Shown here: positions 46,236 through 54,766 of the stretch, piece by piece | Layout: each line of letters opens with the position of its first letter | Numbering within the stretch: the stretch's first letter is position 1 | Source of the DNA: Microbacteriaceae bacterium | GTDB lineage: Bacteria; Actinomycetota; Actinomycetes; Actinomycetales; Microbacteriaceae | Length of the DNA stretch: 64,000 nucleotides | Direction of reading: 5' to 3' | Assembly: GCA_031177985.1 (NCBI GenBank) | Contig: JAPSJW010000003.1 | Span: 124,001-188,000, forward strand | The notes under the pieces: model-generated | The model's database searches: none | What the model was told of the DNA's origin: nothing | What the model saw: the letters and a program-made list of their open reading frames with translations, nothing else | Translations under genes and position numbers: made by a program

Positions 46236-46805
46236 GTGACGCGCATCATCGCCGGCTTCGCCGGATCGCTCTCCCTCGAGGTGCCGCCGTACGGCACCCG
46301 ACCGACGAGCGACCGGGTGCGCGAGGCGATCTTCTCGGCGCTCGACGCGCGCGACGTCGTGCGGGGAGCGCGGGTACTCGATCTCTACGCGGGGTCGGGC
46401 GCGCTCGGCCTCGAGGCCGCGTCGCGCGGGGCGGTGTCGGTGACCCTCGTCGATCGCAACGCGAAGGTCGCGGGCGTGTGCAAGCGCAACACCGCGAAGG
46501 TGCTGCGCCAGGCACCGACGGACGCGCGGCCCGAGGTGACGATCACCAGCCAGCCCGTGCAGGCATTCCTCTCCTCGACACTCGGCGAGTGGGATCTCGT
46601 CTTCCTGGATCCGCCCTACGACCTCGGCGCGGTGGAGCTCGTCCACAACCTCGAGCTGCTGCCCCGGCTTACGTCCCCGGAGGCGACGATCATCGTCGAG
46701 CGGAGCGCCCGCGACCCCGAGCCCGCCTGGCCGGAGGGACTCGAGTTTTCTCGGCGCAAGGACTACGGCGAGACCGCCGTCTACACGCTGTACCGAGCCG
46801 GCTAG
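46236..46805 (+). CDS. rsmD: 16S rRNA (guanine-966-N2)-methyltransferase RsmD
   Basis: A 189-residue SAM-dependent methyltransferase. 'TRIIAGFAGSLSLEVP' and 'RPTSDRVREAIFSAL' at the N-terminus, SAM loop 'VLDLYAGSGALGLEAASRGA', and catalytic 'VFLDPPYDLG'. GTG start at 46236, six nt after TAGCGT. Its stop overlaps that of thiL in CTAG. Confidence 0.93.
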   Translation: MTRIIAGFAGSLSLEVPPYGTRPTSDRVREAIFSALDARDVVRGARVLDLYAGSGALGLEAASRGAVSVTLVDRNAKVAGVCKRNTAKVLRQAPTDARPEVTITSQPVQAFLSSTLGEWDLVFLDPPYDLGAVELVHNLELLPRLTSPEATIIVERSARDPEPAWPEGLEFSRRKDYGETAVYTLYRAG

Positions 46806-47779
46806 CCCCGGCCGCCGTTCCAGTCGTCGTAGGGGTCCCAGCCCCCGCGCGCGTCGTACGGCACCCCGTCGACGAGCACGCCGTCGCCGGCGACCACCCG
46901 TCCGATGGCACGGAAGCCGCCCGGGAGCTCCGTGCCGGCCGGGAAGGTGGCGAGGAGCCCGTGGTCCTCTCCCCCGCTCAAGGCGAGTGCCGGGTCGGCG
47001 CCGAGCGCCGACGGGTCGAGGTCGATGGCGGCGCGGCTCGCGGACGCGATGCGCCGGGCGTCGAGCCCCAGCCCGTCCGAGACGTCGAGCATCGCTGTGG
47101 CTCCCGCGAGAGCGGCGAGCCGGCCGTCCGCGATCGGCGGCACCGGACGCAGCTGCGTGTCGAGCAGTCCGGGATGGGAGCTGCGCAACGCCGTCGCGAG
47201 CTCCGCGTCGGGCTCGCCCGCGGGATCCGTCGCGCGCTCGAAGAGCGCCCTGAGCCCTGCAGCCGCCGCGCCGAGCGTGCCCGACAGCGCGACGACATCA
47301 CCCGCCCGCGCGCCCGAGCGCAGCACCGGCGCCCGCCCCTCGAGGTCGCCGAAGGCGGTCACGGCGATCGTGAGCGTGTCGGAGACCGACAGGTCGCCGC
47401 CGACGACACCGCACGCGGGCGCGAGCGCCTCGCAGGCGAGCCTGAAGCCGTCGGCCAGCCGCTCGAGGTCGAGCACGGATGCCGTGGCCGGCACAGCGAG
47501 CGCGACCACCAACGCGGTCGGCACGGCGCCCATCGCGGCGACGTCGGAGAGGTTGGTGGCGGCCGCCTTCCACCCGAGGTCCTCGAATGAGGACCAGGCG
47601 AGTCGGAAGTCCGGACCGTGGATCATCGTGTCGGTGGTCACGACGAACCGGCCGTCGGGCGCCGCGAGGACCGCGGCGTCGTCACCGGGGCCGACGAGCT
47701 GGGCGGAGGACGCCGGGAGTCGCGGGAAGATCCGTGCCAGGACGGCGGTCTCGCCGAGCTCGCCCAGGGTGCCGTCCAT
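46802..47779 (-). CDS. thiL: Thiamine-monophosphate kinase
   Basis: A 325-residue AIR-synthase-fold kinase that makes thiamine diphosphate. 'LVGPGDDAAVL', 'TTDTMIHGPDFR', 'AATNLSDVAAMGAVPTAL' and 'GGDLSVSDTLTIAVTAFG' match the ATP and metal-binding regions. The ATG at 47779 has TACCGT six nt upstream, so the transcript is probably leaderless; longer frames upstream run through the divergent gene. Confidence 0.94.
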   Translation of the reverse strand: MDGTLGELGETAVLARIFPRLPASSAQLVGPGDDAAVLAAPDGRFVVTTDTMIHGPDFRLAWSSFEDLGWKAAATNLSDVAAMGAVPTALVVALAVPATASVLDLERLADGFRLACEALAPACGVVGGDLSVSDTLTIAVTAFGDLEGRAPVLRSGARAGDVVALSGTLGAAAAGLRALFERATDPAGEPDAELATALRSSHPGLLDTQLRPVPPIADGRLAALAGATAMLDVSDGLGLDARRIASASRAAIDLDPSALGADPALALSGGEDHGLLATFPAGTELPGGFRAIGRVVAGDGVLVDGVPYDARGGWDPYDDWNGGRG

Positions 47780-47785
47780 GCTCAC

Positions 47786-47795
47786 ACGGTAGCCT
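47786..47795. promoter_or_regulatory. Overlapping divergent -10 boxes of thiL and the DUF3515 gene
   Basis: TACCGT on the minus strand (47786-47791) and TAGCCT on the plus strand (47790-47795) share two base pairs. The start codons are at 47779 and 47803, six and seven nt from their boxes, and only 23 bp lie between them. Confidence 0.5.
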
Positions 47796-47802
47796 GGAAC
47801 GG

Positions 47803-48270
47803 ATGCGCGCCCTGCCCCGCGCGGCCGCCGCCGCCCTCCTCCTCGCCGCCCTCGCCGGCTGTGCGCCGGCCGTGACGATGGAGGCCGCCGACGCGGCATC
47901 CGACCCGGTCTGCGCCGAGGTCATCGTGCGGCTGCCCGAGACCCTCGGCGACCTCCAGCTGCGCGAGACGGACGCCCAGGGCACCGGGGCCTGGGGCGAG
48001 CCTGCCTCCGTGCTGCTGCGCTGCGGCGTGGAGGTGCCGCCGCCGAGCGAGCTGCCGTGCGTGCTCGTCGGCGATGTGTACTGGCTGCGCGAGGAGCTCG
48101 AGGAGGACGTCTTCGAGTTCACGACCTACGGACGGGAGCCCGCCGTCGAGGTCATCGCCGACCGCTCCGCCGTCACCCCGGGCGTCGTGCTGCTCGACCT
48201 GGGCGACGCGGTCGCCCGCACCGAGGCAACGGCGCAGTGCCTCTCGGTCGAGGACTCGCTCGAGGGCTAG
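47803..48270 (+). CDS. DUF3515 lipoprotein
   Basis: A 155-residue lipoprotein with signal peptide and lipobox 'LAGC' near residue 20. The mature part has conserved Cys and 'VCAEVIVRLPETLGDLQLRETDAQGTGAWGEPASVLLRCGV', the DUF3515 hallmark. Function unknown; in actinobacteria the gene is regularly found between thiL and ddl, as here, which suggests a cell-envelope role. Confidence 0.85.
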   Translation: MRALPRAAAAALLLAALAGCAPAVTMEAADAASDPVCAEVIVRLPETLGDLQLRETDAQGTGAWGEPASVLLRCGVEVPPPSELPCVLVGDVYWLREELEEDVFEFTTYGREPAVEVIADRSAVTPGVVLLDLGDAVARTEATAQCLSVEDSLEG

Positions 48271-48286
48271 TGAGCCGCAGGCAGCG

Positions 48287-49378
48287 TCAGCGCACGGTCT
48301 CGAGCCCGAGCTCCAGCAGCTCGTCGATGAGCTCGGCGTAGCTGACGCCAGAGGCGATCCAGCACTTCGGGAACATCGAGATCGGCGTGAAGCCGGGCAT
48401 CGTGTTGAGCTCGTTGACGATGAAGTCGGTGCCCGTGAAGAAGAAGTCGACGCGGGCGAGACCCGAGCCGTCGATCGCCTCGAACGCTCGTGCCGCGACC
48501 CGCTGCATCGCGGCGAGCTCCTCGTCGCGCAGATCGGCCGGGCACACCAGGTCGACGGCGGAGTCGTCGAGGTACTTCGCCTCGAAGTCGTAGAACTCGC
48601 GGCCGGTGACGACGATCTCGCCGGCGACGCTCACCCGCGGTGCGCCGCCGTCGCGCCCGGCGAGCACGGCGCACTCGATCTCGCGGCCGACCATCGCCTG
48701 CTCGATGAGCGCCTTGCCATCGTGCGCCCAGGCGGTCTCGAGCGCGCCGTCGAGCTGGTCCCATGCGGTGACTTTGGTCACCCCGACCGATGACCCGGCT
48801 CGAGCGGGCTTCACGAACACCGGGAGCCCCAGCCCCTCGGCCCTGCGGTGCCAGAGGTCGTGGTCGTTCCGCCACTGCTGCGGAGACACCGTGACCCACG
48901 GTGCGACGTCGATGCCCGCGGCCTCGAGCACGGTCTTCGTGTAGTGCTTGTCCATGCCGAGCGAAGATGCCAGGACGCCGTTGCCGACGTAGGGCAGGCC
49001 GATCAGCTCGAAGAGTCCCTGCACAGTGCCGTCCTCGCCCCACGGCCCGTGCAGGATCGGGAAGACGACGTCGATCTCGCCGAGCGACCGCTCCCCCTGC
49101 TCGTCGACGACCCGCAGCTCGCGGGACAGCACAGACTCGGGCCAGCGGATGCGGCTGCCGTTGTCGACGACCTCAGGCAGCTTGGAGGGGTCGAGGGCGA
49201 ACTTCGCCGGGTCGTCCTCCTCGAGCACGAAGGCTCCGTCGCGGGTGATGCCGACGGGGATGACCCGCCACTTCTCGCGATCGATGGCGCCGAGCACGCC
49301 TCCGGCGGTGGCGCAGCTGATCGAGTGCTCCGAGGAGCGCCCGCCGAAGAGAAGCACGACGGCGCGCTGGGTCATCAT
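48287..49378 (-). CDS. ddl: D-alanine--D-alanine ligase
   Basis: A 363-residue ATP-grasp ligase for the peptidoglycan precursor D-Ala-D-Ala. 'LLFGGRSSEHSISCATA', 'FPILHGPWGEDGTVQG', 'FVKPARAGSSVGVTKV', 'GREIECAVL' and 'VDFFFTGTDFIVNELNTMPGFT' cover the substrate and ATP sites. The ATG overlaps the gpsA stop in ATGA. Last gene of the leuC-leuD-murA-plsC-gpsA-ddl series. Confidence 0.96.
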   Translation of the reverse strand: MMTQRAVVLLFGGRSSEHSISCATAGGVLGAIDREKWRVIPVGITRDGAFVLEEDDPAKFALDPSKLPEVVDNGSRIRWPESVLSRELRVVDEQGERSLGEIDVVFPILHGPWGEDGTVQGLFELIGLPYVGNGVLASSLGMDKHYTKTVLEAAGIDVAPWVTVSPQQWRNDHDLWHRRAEGLGLPVFVKPARAGSSVGVTKVTAWDQLDGALETAWAHDGKALIEQAMVGREIECAVLAGRDGGAPRVSVAGEIVVTGREFYDFEAKYLDDSAVDLVCPADLRDEELAAMQRVAARAFEAIDGSGLARVDFFFTGTDFIVNELNTMPGFTPISMFPKCWIASGVSYAELIDELLELGLETVR

Positions 49379-50403
49379 TCCCCCTGGGGCATCGGGTCGG
49401 TGGTGAGGTGCGGAGCGATGTCCCGCGGGTCCAGCGTACCGGCGAGCACTTCGGCCACCTGGCTGACGATCGGCATCTGCACTCCGCGTTCGAGGGCGAG
49501 CTCGAGCACCGGCGTGACGGAGCTGAGTCCCTCCGCAGTCTGGTTCATCTGCTTCACGACGTCGCGGAAGCTGTATCCCTGCCCGAGCAGCCGGCCCGCC
49601 GTGTTGTTGCGCGAGAGCGGCGACTCGCAGGTCGCGATGAGGTCGCCGAGGCCGGCGAGGCCGGCGAGGGTCTCGGGCCGTCCGCCGAAGGCGACCGCGA
49701 AATCCGTCATCTCGGCGAGCCCGCGCGTGATGATCGACGCCTTCGTGTTCTCGCCGTAGCCGACGCCGTCGACGATGCCGATCGCGACGGCGATGAGGTT
49801 CTTCAGGACTCCGCCGAACTCGGTGCCCACCACATCCGTGTTCACGAACGAGCGGAAGTACGGATTGGTGGCAGCGAGCGCGACCTCGGTGGCCGTCTCG
49901 AGGCTGTCGGAGGACACGACCGCAGCGGTCGGCTGCTCCTTCGCGATCTCGAGAGCGAGGTTCGGCCCGGAGGCGACGGCGACGCGGAAGGAGGGGATGC
50001 CGAGCTCCTGCAGGATCACCTCGCTCATCCGGAAGCGGGTGCCCTTCTCGACGCCCTTCATGAGCGAGACGACGACGGCGGTCGGCGGAATGAGCTCCCG
50101 CACGACGCGGAGGTTCTCGCGCAGGGACTGGCTCGGCACCGACAGGTACACGTGCTCGGCGCCTGGCAGCACCTCGGCCAGGTGCGGACTCGCCCAGAGG
50201 TTGCGCGGCAGGTTGATGCCCGGCAGGTAGTCGGAGTTGCGCTTGGACTCCGTAATCTCGCGCGCGAGCTCCGGCCGGCGTGCCCAGAGGGCGACCTCGG
50301 CCCCGCCGTCGGCAAGGATCTTGGCGAAGGTCGTGCCCCACGAGCCCGCGCCGAGCACCGCGACGCGCCGCACCGCGACGACGCCGTCGAGCGGCTCAGC
50401 CAT
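49375..50403 (-). CDS. gpsA: Glycerol-3-phosphate dehydrogenase (NAD(P)+)
   Basis: A 342-residue enzyme making sn-glycerol-3-phosphate for phospholipids. N-terminal Rossmann motif 'VAVLGAGSWGTTFAKILAD', catalytic Lys in 'GTEFGGVLKNLIAVAIG', and 'GLGDLIATCESPLSRNN'. Overlaps plsC by 8 nt and ddl by 4 nt, so glycerolipid and peptidoglycan genes are coupled. Confidence 0.96.
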   Translation of the reverse strand: MAEPLDGVVAVRRVAVLGAGSWGTTFAKILADGGAEVALWARRPELAREITESKRNSDYLPGINLPRNLWASPHLAEVLPGAEHVYLSVPSQSLRENLRVVRELIPPTAVVVSLMKGVEKGTRFRMSEVILQELGIPSFRVAVASGPNLALEIAKEQPTAAVVSSDSLETATEVALAATNPYFRSFVNTDVVGTEFGGVLKNLIAVAIGIVDGVGYGENTKASIITRGLAEMTDFAVAFGGRPETLAGLAGLGDLIATCESPLSRNNTAGRLLGQGYSFRDVVKQMNQTAEGLSSVTPVLELALERGVQMPIVSQVAEVLAGTLDPRDIAPHLTTDPMPQGE

Positions 50404-51142
50404 CGAAGCGCCCGGTCTCCGCCTGGTTGTTCTTGCTCGGGTCCCAGCGCTCGGCCGGTGCCTTCTCGTTCCGCAGCCTCTCGAGGAGCGCCGTGATGTC
50501 CTTCATCAGCAGGCTCGTCGCGGCGTTCAGGGTCGCGGTGTCGAGCGGCCTTCCCTCGAACTGGCTGAGGTCCACCGGGTCGCCGAACACGATGTCGACG
50601 CGCTTGCGCGGGAAGAGGCTCAGCTTGCCGTAGCGCGGCAGGATGCCCTGCGTGCCCCAGTGCGCGGCCGGAATGAGCGGGATGCCCCGCTCGAGCGCCG
50701 TGCGCACGGCTCCGCTCTTGCCGCGCATCGGCCAGAGGTCCGGGTCACGGGTGAGCGTGCCCTCGGGGTAGATGATGACCGCGAGGCCCTTCTCGACGAG
50801 CTTGCTCGCCGCCGCCAGCGGGTCGCTCGACCGGGCAGCGCCGTGGCGCTCCACGGGGATCTGACCCGTCCTGCGAAGGATCCAGCCGACGACCGGGATG
50901 CGGAAGAGCGACGCCTTCGCGAGGTAGCGCGGTACGCGTCCCGAGTACCAGAGCGCGACGCCCATCACGATCGGATCGATCTCGCTGTAGTGGTTGGGCG
51001 CGAGCACGAAGGCGCCCTTCTGCGGCACTTTGTGCTCGTCGTGCAGCACGTACTTGCCGATCGCGTTCATGAACGGCAGGACGAGGAACGCGATGACCCG
51101 GAAGAGCCCGGTCTTCTCGGCTCTCGAGGGCGACCGCCGCAC
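50396..51142 (-). CDS. plsC: 1-acyl-sn-glycerol-3-phosphate acyltransferase
   Basis: A 248-residue membrane-associated acyltransferase. The HX4D motif is 'PNHYSEIDPI', and 'VIIYPEGTLTRD' and 'GIPLIPAAHWGTQGI' are the other conserved blocks. Attaches the second acyl chain to form phosphatidic acid; its substrate chain begins with the product of gpsA next door. GTG start 5 nt after the murA stop. Confidence 0.92.
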   Translation of the reverse strand: MRRSPSRAEKTGLFRVIAFLVLPFMNAIGKYVLHDEHKVPQKGAFVLAPNHYSEIDPIVMGVALWYSGRVPRYLAKASLFRIPVVGWILRRTGQIPVERHGAARSSDPLAAASKLVEKGLAVIIYPEGTLTRDPDLWPMRGKSGAVRTALERGIPLIPAAHWGTQGILPRYGKLSLFPRKRVDIVFGDPVDLSQFEGRPLDTATLNAATSLLMKDITALLERLRNEKAPAERWDPSKNNQAETGRFDG

Positions 51143-51147
51143 GGGCC

Positions 51148-52500
51148 TCAGGCCTCGATCGAGAAGTCGGCGCCGAGGCCGGCGAGCTTGTCGGTGAAGT
51201 GCTCGTAGCCGCGGTTGATGATGCCCAGGTTCGTGATGGTGGAGGTGCCTTCGGCGGTCAGCGCGGCGATCAGGTAGCTGAAGCCCCCGCGCAGGTCGGG
51301 AACACGCACGTCGGCGCCGTGCAGCGGAGTCGGGCCGGTGATGACGGCGGCCTGCTCGAGCTTGCGTCGGGGAACCCGGCGCGTGATCGACTCGAGGCCC
51401 TCCTTGTGCACGACGATGTCCGCACCCATCTCGACGAGGGCATCCGTGAAGCCGAAGCGGTTCTCGTACACGGTCTCGTGCACGGTCGAGACGCCCTCGG
51501 CCTGGGTCAGCGCGACGATGAGCGGCTGCTGCCAGTCGGTCATGAAGCCGGGGTGCACGTCGGTCTCGACCTGCACGGGCTTGAGCGCCCCGCCCGGGTG
51601 GTAGAAGCGGATGCCGTCCTCGTGGATGTCGAAGCGCCCGCCGACCTTGCGGAAGACGTTGAGGAAGGTCATGAGCTCCTGCTGCTTCGCGCCGGCGACG
51701 AAGATGTCGCCCTTGGTGGCGAGAGCGGCGGAGGCCCAGCTCGCGGCCTCGTTGCGGTCGAAGATCGCCCGGTGAGTGTAGCCCTCGAGGCGGTCGACGC
51801 CCTCGATGAAGATCACGCGGTTCGGCTCGATCGAGATGATCGCGCCCATCTTCTGCAGCACCGCGATGAGGTCCATGATCTCGGGCTCGATCGCGGCGTT
51901 CTTGAGCTCGGTGACGCCCTCGGCGCGCACCGCCGTGAGCAGCACCTGCTCGGTCGCCCCGACGCTCGGGTAAGGCAGCTCGATGTTGGCGCCCTTGAGG
52001 CCGTTGGGGGCGGTGATGCGGATGCCCTCGTAGCTCTTGTCGACGATCGCGCCGAACGCGCGCAGCGCATCCATGTGGAAGTCGATCGGCCGGTCGCCGA
52101 TGCGGCAGCCGCCGAGGTCGGGGATGAGCGCCTCGCCCAGGCGGTGCAGGAGCGGACCACAGAACAGGATGGGGATGCGGCTGGAGCCCGCCAGCACGTC
52201 GATCTGCTCGAAGTGCGCGCGCTCGACGTTGGCTGGGTCGAGCAGCAGCTCACCGGAGGCGGGCTTCGAGACTGCGACGCCGTAGGCCTCGAGCATGCGG
52301 GTGACGATGTCGACGTCGCTGATCGTCGGCACGTCCTGCAGCAGGCTCGGGGTGTCGCCGAGCAGCGCCGCGACCATCGCCTTGGTGGCGAGGTTCTTGG
52401 CCCCGCGCACGTCGACCCGACCGGTGAGCGGCTTGCCGCCGCGGATGGTGATGCGGTCGGCGGTGATAGCCGGGAGCGTGTCGCTGACGAGAGAGTTCAC
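51148..52500 (-). CDS. murA: UDP-N-acetylglucosamine 1-carboxyvinyltransferase
   Basis: A 450-residue enolpyruvyl transferase for the first step of peptidoglycan synthesis. 'VRGAKNLATKAMVAALL' near the N-terminus and catalytic Cys132 in 'LGGCRIGDRPIDFH'; the Cys predicts fosfomycin sensitivity of the enzyme. GTG 52500 with AAGG upstream is chosen; 28 extra codons to 52584 are Ser/Arg/Pro-rich noise within leuD. The leuD stop is 10 nt upstream, so murA belongs to the leu transcript. Confidence 0.95.
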   Translation of the reverse strand: MNSLVSDTLPAITADRITIRGGKPLTGRVDVRGAKNLATKAMVAALLGDTPSLLQDVPTISDVDIVTRMLEAYGVAVSKPASGELLLDPANVERAHFEQIDVLAGSSRIPILFCGPLLHRLGEALIPDLGGCRIGDRPIDFHMDALRAFGAIVDKSYEGIRITAPNGLKGANIELPYPSVGATEQVLLTAVRAEGVTELKNAAIEPEIMDLIAVLQKMGAIISIEPNRVIFIEGVDRLEGYTHRAIFDRNEAASWASAALATKGDIFVAGAKQQELMTFLNVFRKVGGRFDIHEDGIRFYHPGGALKPVQVETDVHPGFMTDWQQPLIVALTQAEGVSTVHETVYENRFGFTDALVEMGADIVVHKEGLESITRRVPRRKLEQAAVITGPTPLHGADVRVPDLRGGFSYLIAALTAEGTSTITNLGIINRGYEHFTDKLAGLGADFSIEA

Positions 52501-52510
52501 TGGTGCACCT

Positions 52511-53110
52511 TCACTGCTTGACGGGGAGGGTTCGGGGTCGCCACGCGGCGCGTGACGTCTCGAACTCGGTGATGTGCGCCTCATCGCGCAGTGTGAGACC
52601 GATGTCGTCGAGGCCCTCGAGCAGACGCCACCGAGTGTAATCGTCGATCTCGAAACCGGTCGTGAACCCGCCGATCGACACGGAGCGGGCCACGAGATCC
52701 ACAGTCAGCTCGCGGCCGGGCTGCTCGTCGATGAGCGCCCAGATGCGCTCGATGTCGGGCTCGGCGACCTGCGCAGCGAGCAGTCCCTGCTTGCCGGAGT
52801 TGCCTCGGAAGATGTCGGCGAAGCGCGGACTCAGCACGGCCTTGAAGCCGAAGTCGCGCAGTGCCCACACGGCGTGCTCACGACTCGATCCCGTGCCGAA
52901 GTCCGGGCCGGCGACGAGCACCTGCGCGCCCTGGAACTCCGGACGGTTGATGACGAACTCGGGGTCCTGCCGCCAGGAGTAGAAGAGGGCGTCCTCGAAG
53001 CCGGTCTTCGTGACCCGCTTGAGGAACTGCGCGGGGATGATCTGGTCGGTGTCGACGTTCGAGCGCTTGAGCGGCGCGGCGATGCCGGTGATGGTCTGGA
53101 TCTTCTCCAT
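52511..53110 (-). CDS. leuD: 3-isopropylmalate dehydratase small subunit
   Basis: A 199-residue swivel-domain subunit: '[24 protein letters not shown]', '[21 protein letters not shown]', '[18 protein letters not shown]'. Pairs with LeuC to isomerise 2- to 3-isopropylmalate. The ATG overlaps the leuC stop in ATGA. A longer frame upstream is antiparallel-frame noise inside leuC. Confidence 0.96.
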   Translation of the reverse strand: MEKIQTITGIAAPLKRSNVDTDQIIPAQFLKRVTKTGFEDALFYSWRQDPEFVINRPEFQGAQVLVAGPDFGTGSSREHAVWALRDFGFKAVLSPRFADIFRGNSGKQGLLAAQVAEPDIERIWALIDEQPGRELTVDLVARSVSIGGFTTGFEIDDYTRWRLLEGLDDIGLTLRDEAHITEFETSRAAWRPRTLPVKQ

Positions 53111-54600
53111 CAGGCCGAGACCTCCTCGCGCGAGCCGGCGGCGTCGGCGATCGCATCGTTCTCGAGGTCCCACGGGCTGGAGAGGGTTCCGCGCACAGCG
53201 GTCGCCGCTGCGACCAGCGGCGAGACGAGGTGGGTGCGACCGCCCTTGCCCTGGCGGCCCTCGAAGTTGCGGTTGCTCGTGGAGGCGCAGCGCTCCCCCG
53301 GCGCGAGCTGGTCGGGGTTCATGCCGAGGCACATCGAGCAGCCGGCGAAGCGCCACTCTGCGCCGAACTCCTCGAACACCTTGTCGAGGCCCTCGGCCTC
53401 CGCCTCGAGCCGCACCCGAGCTGAACCGGGCACGACCATGACGCGCACACCTTCGGCCTTCTTGCGGCCCTGGATGATCGACGCGAATGCGCGGAGATCT
53501 TCGATGCGGCTGTTCGTGCAGGAGCCCATGAACACGGCGTCGACGGGGATCTGCTTCATCGGCAGCCCGGCCTCGAGGTCCATGTACTCGAGCGCGCGCT
53601 CGGCGGCGGCGCGCTCGTTGGGGTCGAGGATCGTCGACGGGTCGGGCACCGACTCGCTCAGCGAGACACCCTGTCCCGGGTTGGTGCCCCAGGTGACGAA
53701 CGGCTCGAGGTCGTCGGCGTCGAGGAACACCTCGGCGTCGAAGACGGCGTCGTCATCCGTCTTCAGCGTCTCCCAGTAGGCGACCGCCGCATCCCAGTCC
53801 TCGCCCTCGGGCGCGTGCGGGCGGCCCTTGAGGTACGCGTAGGTGGTCTCGTCGGGCGCGACCATGCCTGCTCGGGCTCCCGCCTCGATCGACATGTTGC
53901 AGATGGTCATCCGTCCCTCCATGGAGAGAGAGCGGATCGCGCTGCCGCGATATTCCAGCACGTAGCCCTGACCGCCGCCGGTGCCGATCTTCGCGATGAC
54001 CGCGAGGATGATGTCCTTCGCCGTCACCCCGGGTCGGAGCGTGCCCTCGACGGTGATCGCCATCGTCTTGAACGGCTTGAGCGGCAGCGTCTGCGTGGCG
54101 AGCACGTGCTCGACCTCGCTCGTGCCGATGCCGAACGCCATGGCGCCGAAGGCGCCGTGGGTGGAGGTGTGCGAGTCGCCGCAGACGACGGTGATGCCCG
54201 GCATCGTGAGGCCGAGCTGCGGACCCACGACGTGCACGATGCCCTGCTCCTTGTCGCCCAGCGAGTGCAGGCGGACGCCGAACTCGGCGGCGTTGCGGCG
54301 CAGCGTCTCGATCTGCGTGCGGCTCGTGAGGTCGGCGATCGGACGGTCGATCGCGAGGGTCGGAGTGTTGTGATCCTCGGTCGCGATGGTGAGGTCGGGG
54401 CGCCGCACCGGGCGCCCGGCCAGCCGGAGGCCGTCGAACGCCTGGGGGCTCGTCACCTCGTGCACGAGATGCAGGTCGATGTAGATCAGGTCGGGGGCGC
54501 CGTTCTCACCGCGCACGACGACGTGGTCATCCCACACCTTCTCGGCGAGGGTGCGGGGGCGGGAGGTGCTCTCGGGGGCGGATGCCGCATCCGTGGTCAT
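53110..54600 (-). CDS. leuC: 3-isopropylmalate dehydratase large subunit
   Basis: A 496-residue aconitase-fold enzyme of leucine synthesis. The [4Fe-4S] ligands are in '[12 protein letters not shown]' and '[15 protein letters not shown]'; '[32 protein letters not shown]' is strongly conserved. AAGGA lies seven nt before the ATG. Preceded by a leucine-rich leader peptide and a strong hairpin, so it is probably controlled by leucine-tRNA supply. Confidence 0.97.
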   Translation of the reverse strand: MTTDAASAPESTSRPRTLAEKVWDDHVVVRGENGAPDLIYIDLHLVHEVTSPQAFDGLRLAGRPVRRPDLTIATEDHNTPTLAIDRPIADLTSRTQIETLRRNAAEFGVRLHSLGDKEQGIVHVVGPQLGLTMPGITVVCGDSHTSTHGAFGAMAFGIGTSEVEHVLATQTLPLKPFKTMAITVEGTLRPGVTAKDIILAVIAKIGTGGGQGYVLEYRGSAIRSLSMEGRMTICNMSIEAGARAGMVAPDETTYAYLKGRPHAPEGEDWDAAVAYWETLKTDDDAVFDAEVFLDADDLEPFVTWGTNPGQGVSLSESVPDPSTILDPNERAAAERALEYMDLEAGLPMKQIPVDAVFMGSCTNSRIEDLRAFASIIQGRKKAEGVRVMVVPGSARVRLEAEAEGLDKVFEEFGAEWRFAGCSMCLGMNPDQLAPGERCASTSNRNFEGRQGKGGRTHLVSPLVAAATAVRGTLSSPWDLENDAIADAAGSREEVSA

Positions 54601-54642
54601 TGCATGTCCTTCTTCGATCGATGGTCCGGCCGACGACGAACT

Positions 54643-54682
54643 CCGCGACGGGTGAGGTCCGGGGAATCAGGACCCGTCGCGG
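54643..54682 (-). terminator. Attenuator-type hairpin overlapping the leucine leader peptide
   Basis: On the minus strand an 11-bp perfect stem CCGCGACGGGT/ACCCGTCGCGG (positions 54672-54682 and 54643-54653) with an 18-nt loop. The 5' arm lies within the last leader codons and the stop sits in the loop. A shorter competing GGTCC/GGACC stem is possible inside. No U-run follows, as is often so in GC-rich actinobacteria. Confidence 0.6.
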
Positions 54683-54714
54683 CGGCGAAGGAGCAGGAGC
54701 CGATCGGGCAGCAT
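54667..54714 (-). CDS. Leucine-rich leader peptide of the leuCD operon
   Basis: A 15-codon frame, M-L-P-D-R-L-L-L-L-R-R-R-D-G-S-stop, on the leuC strand and 66 nt before the leuC ATG. Five of 15 residues are leucine, four of them consecutive (codons 6-9). The 5' arm of the attenuator hairpin begins 5 nt after the last Leu codon, so a ribosome stalled there would prevent it from folding. TACCCT lies six nt before the ATG, giving a leaderless leader transcript. The layout matches ribosome-mediated attenuation; the frame is far too short for standard gene callers. Confidence 0.65.
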   Translation of the reverse strand: MLPDRLLLLRRRDGS

Positions 54715-54720
54715 CCAACG

Positions 54721-54726
54721 AGGGTA
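54721..54726 (-). promoter_or_regulatory. -10 element for the leu leader/leuCD operon
   Basis: TACCCT on the minus strand, six nt before the leader-peptide ATG. The FHA-protein gene ends only about 40 nt upstream. Confidence 0.45.
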
Positions 54727-54766
54727 CCACCGGTGTTCAGAGCGCTGCCTGCGACGCCGCCGCATG

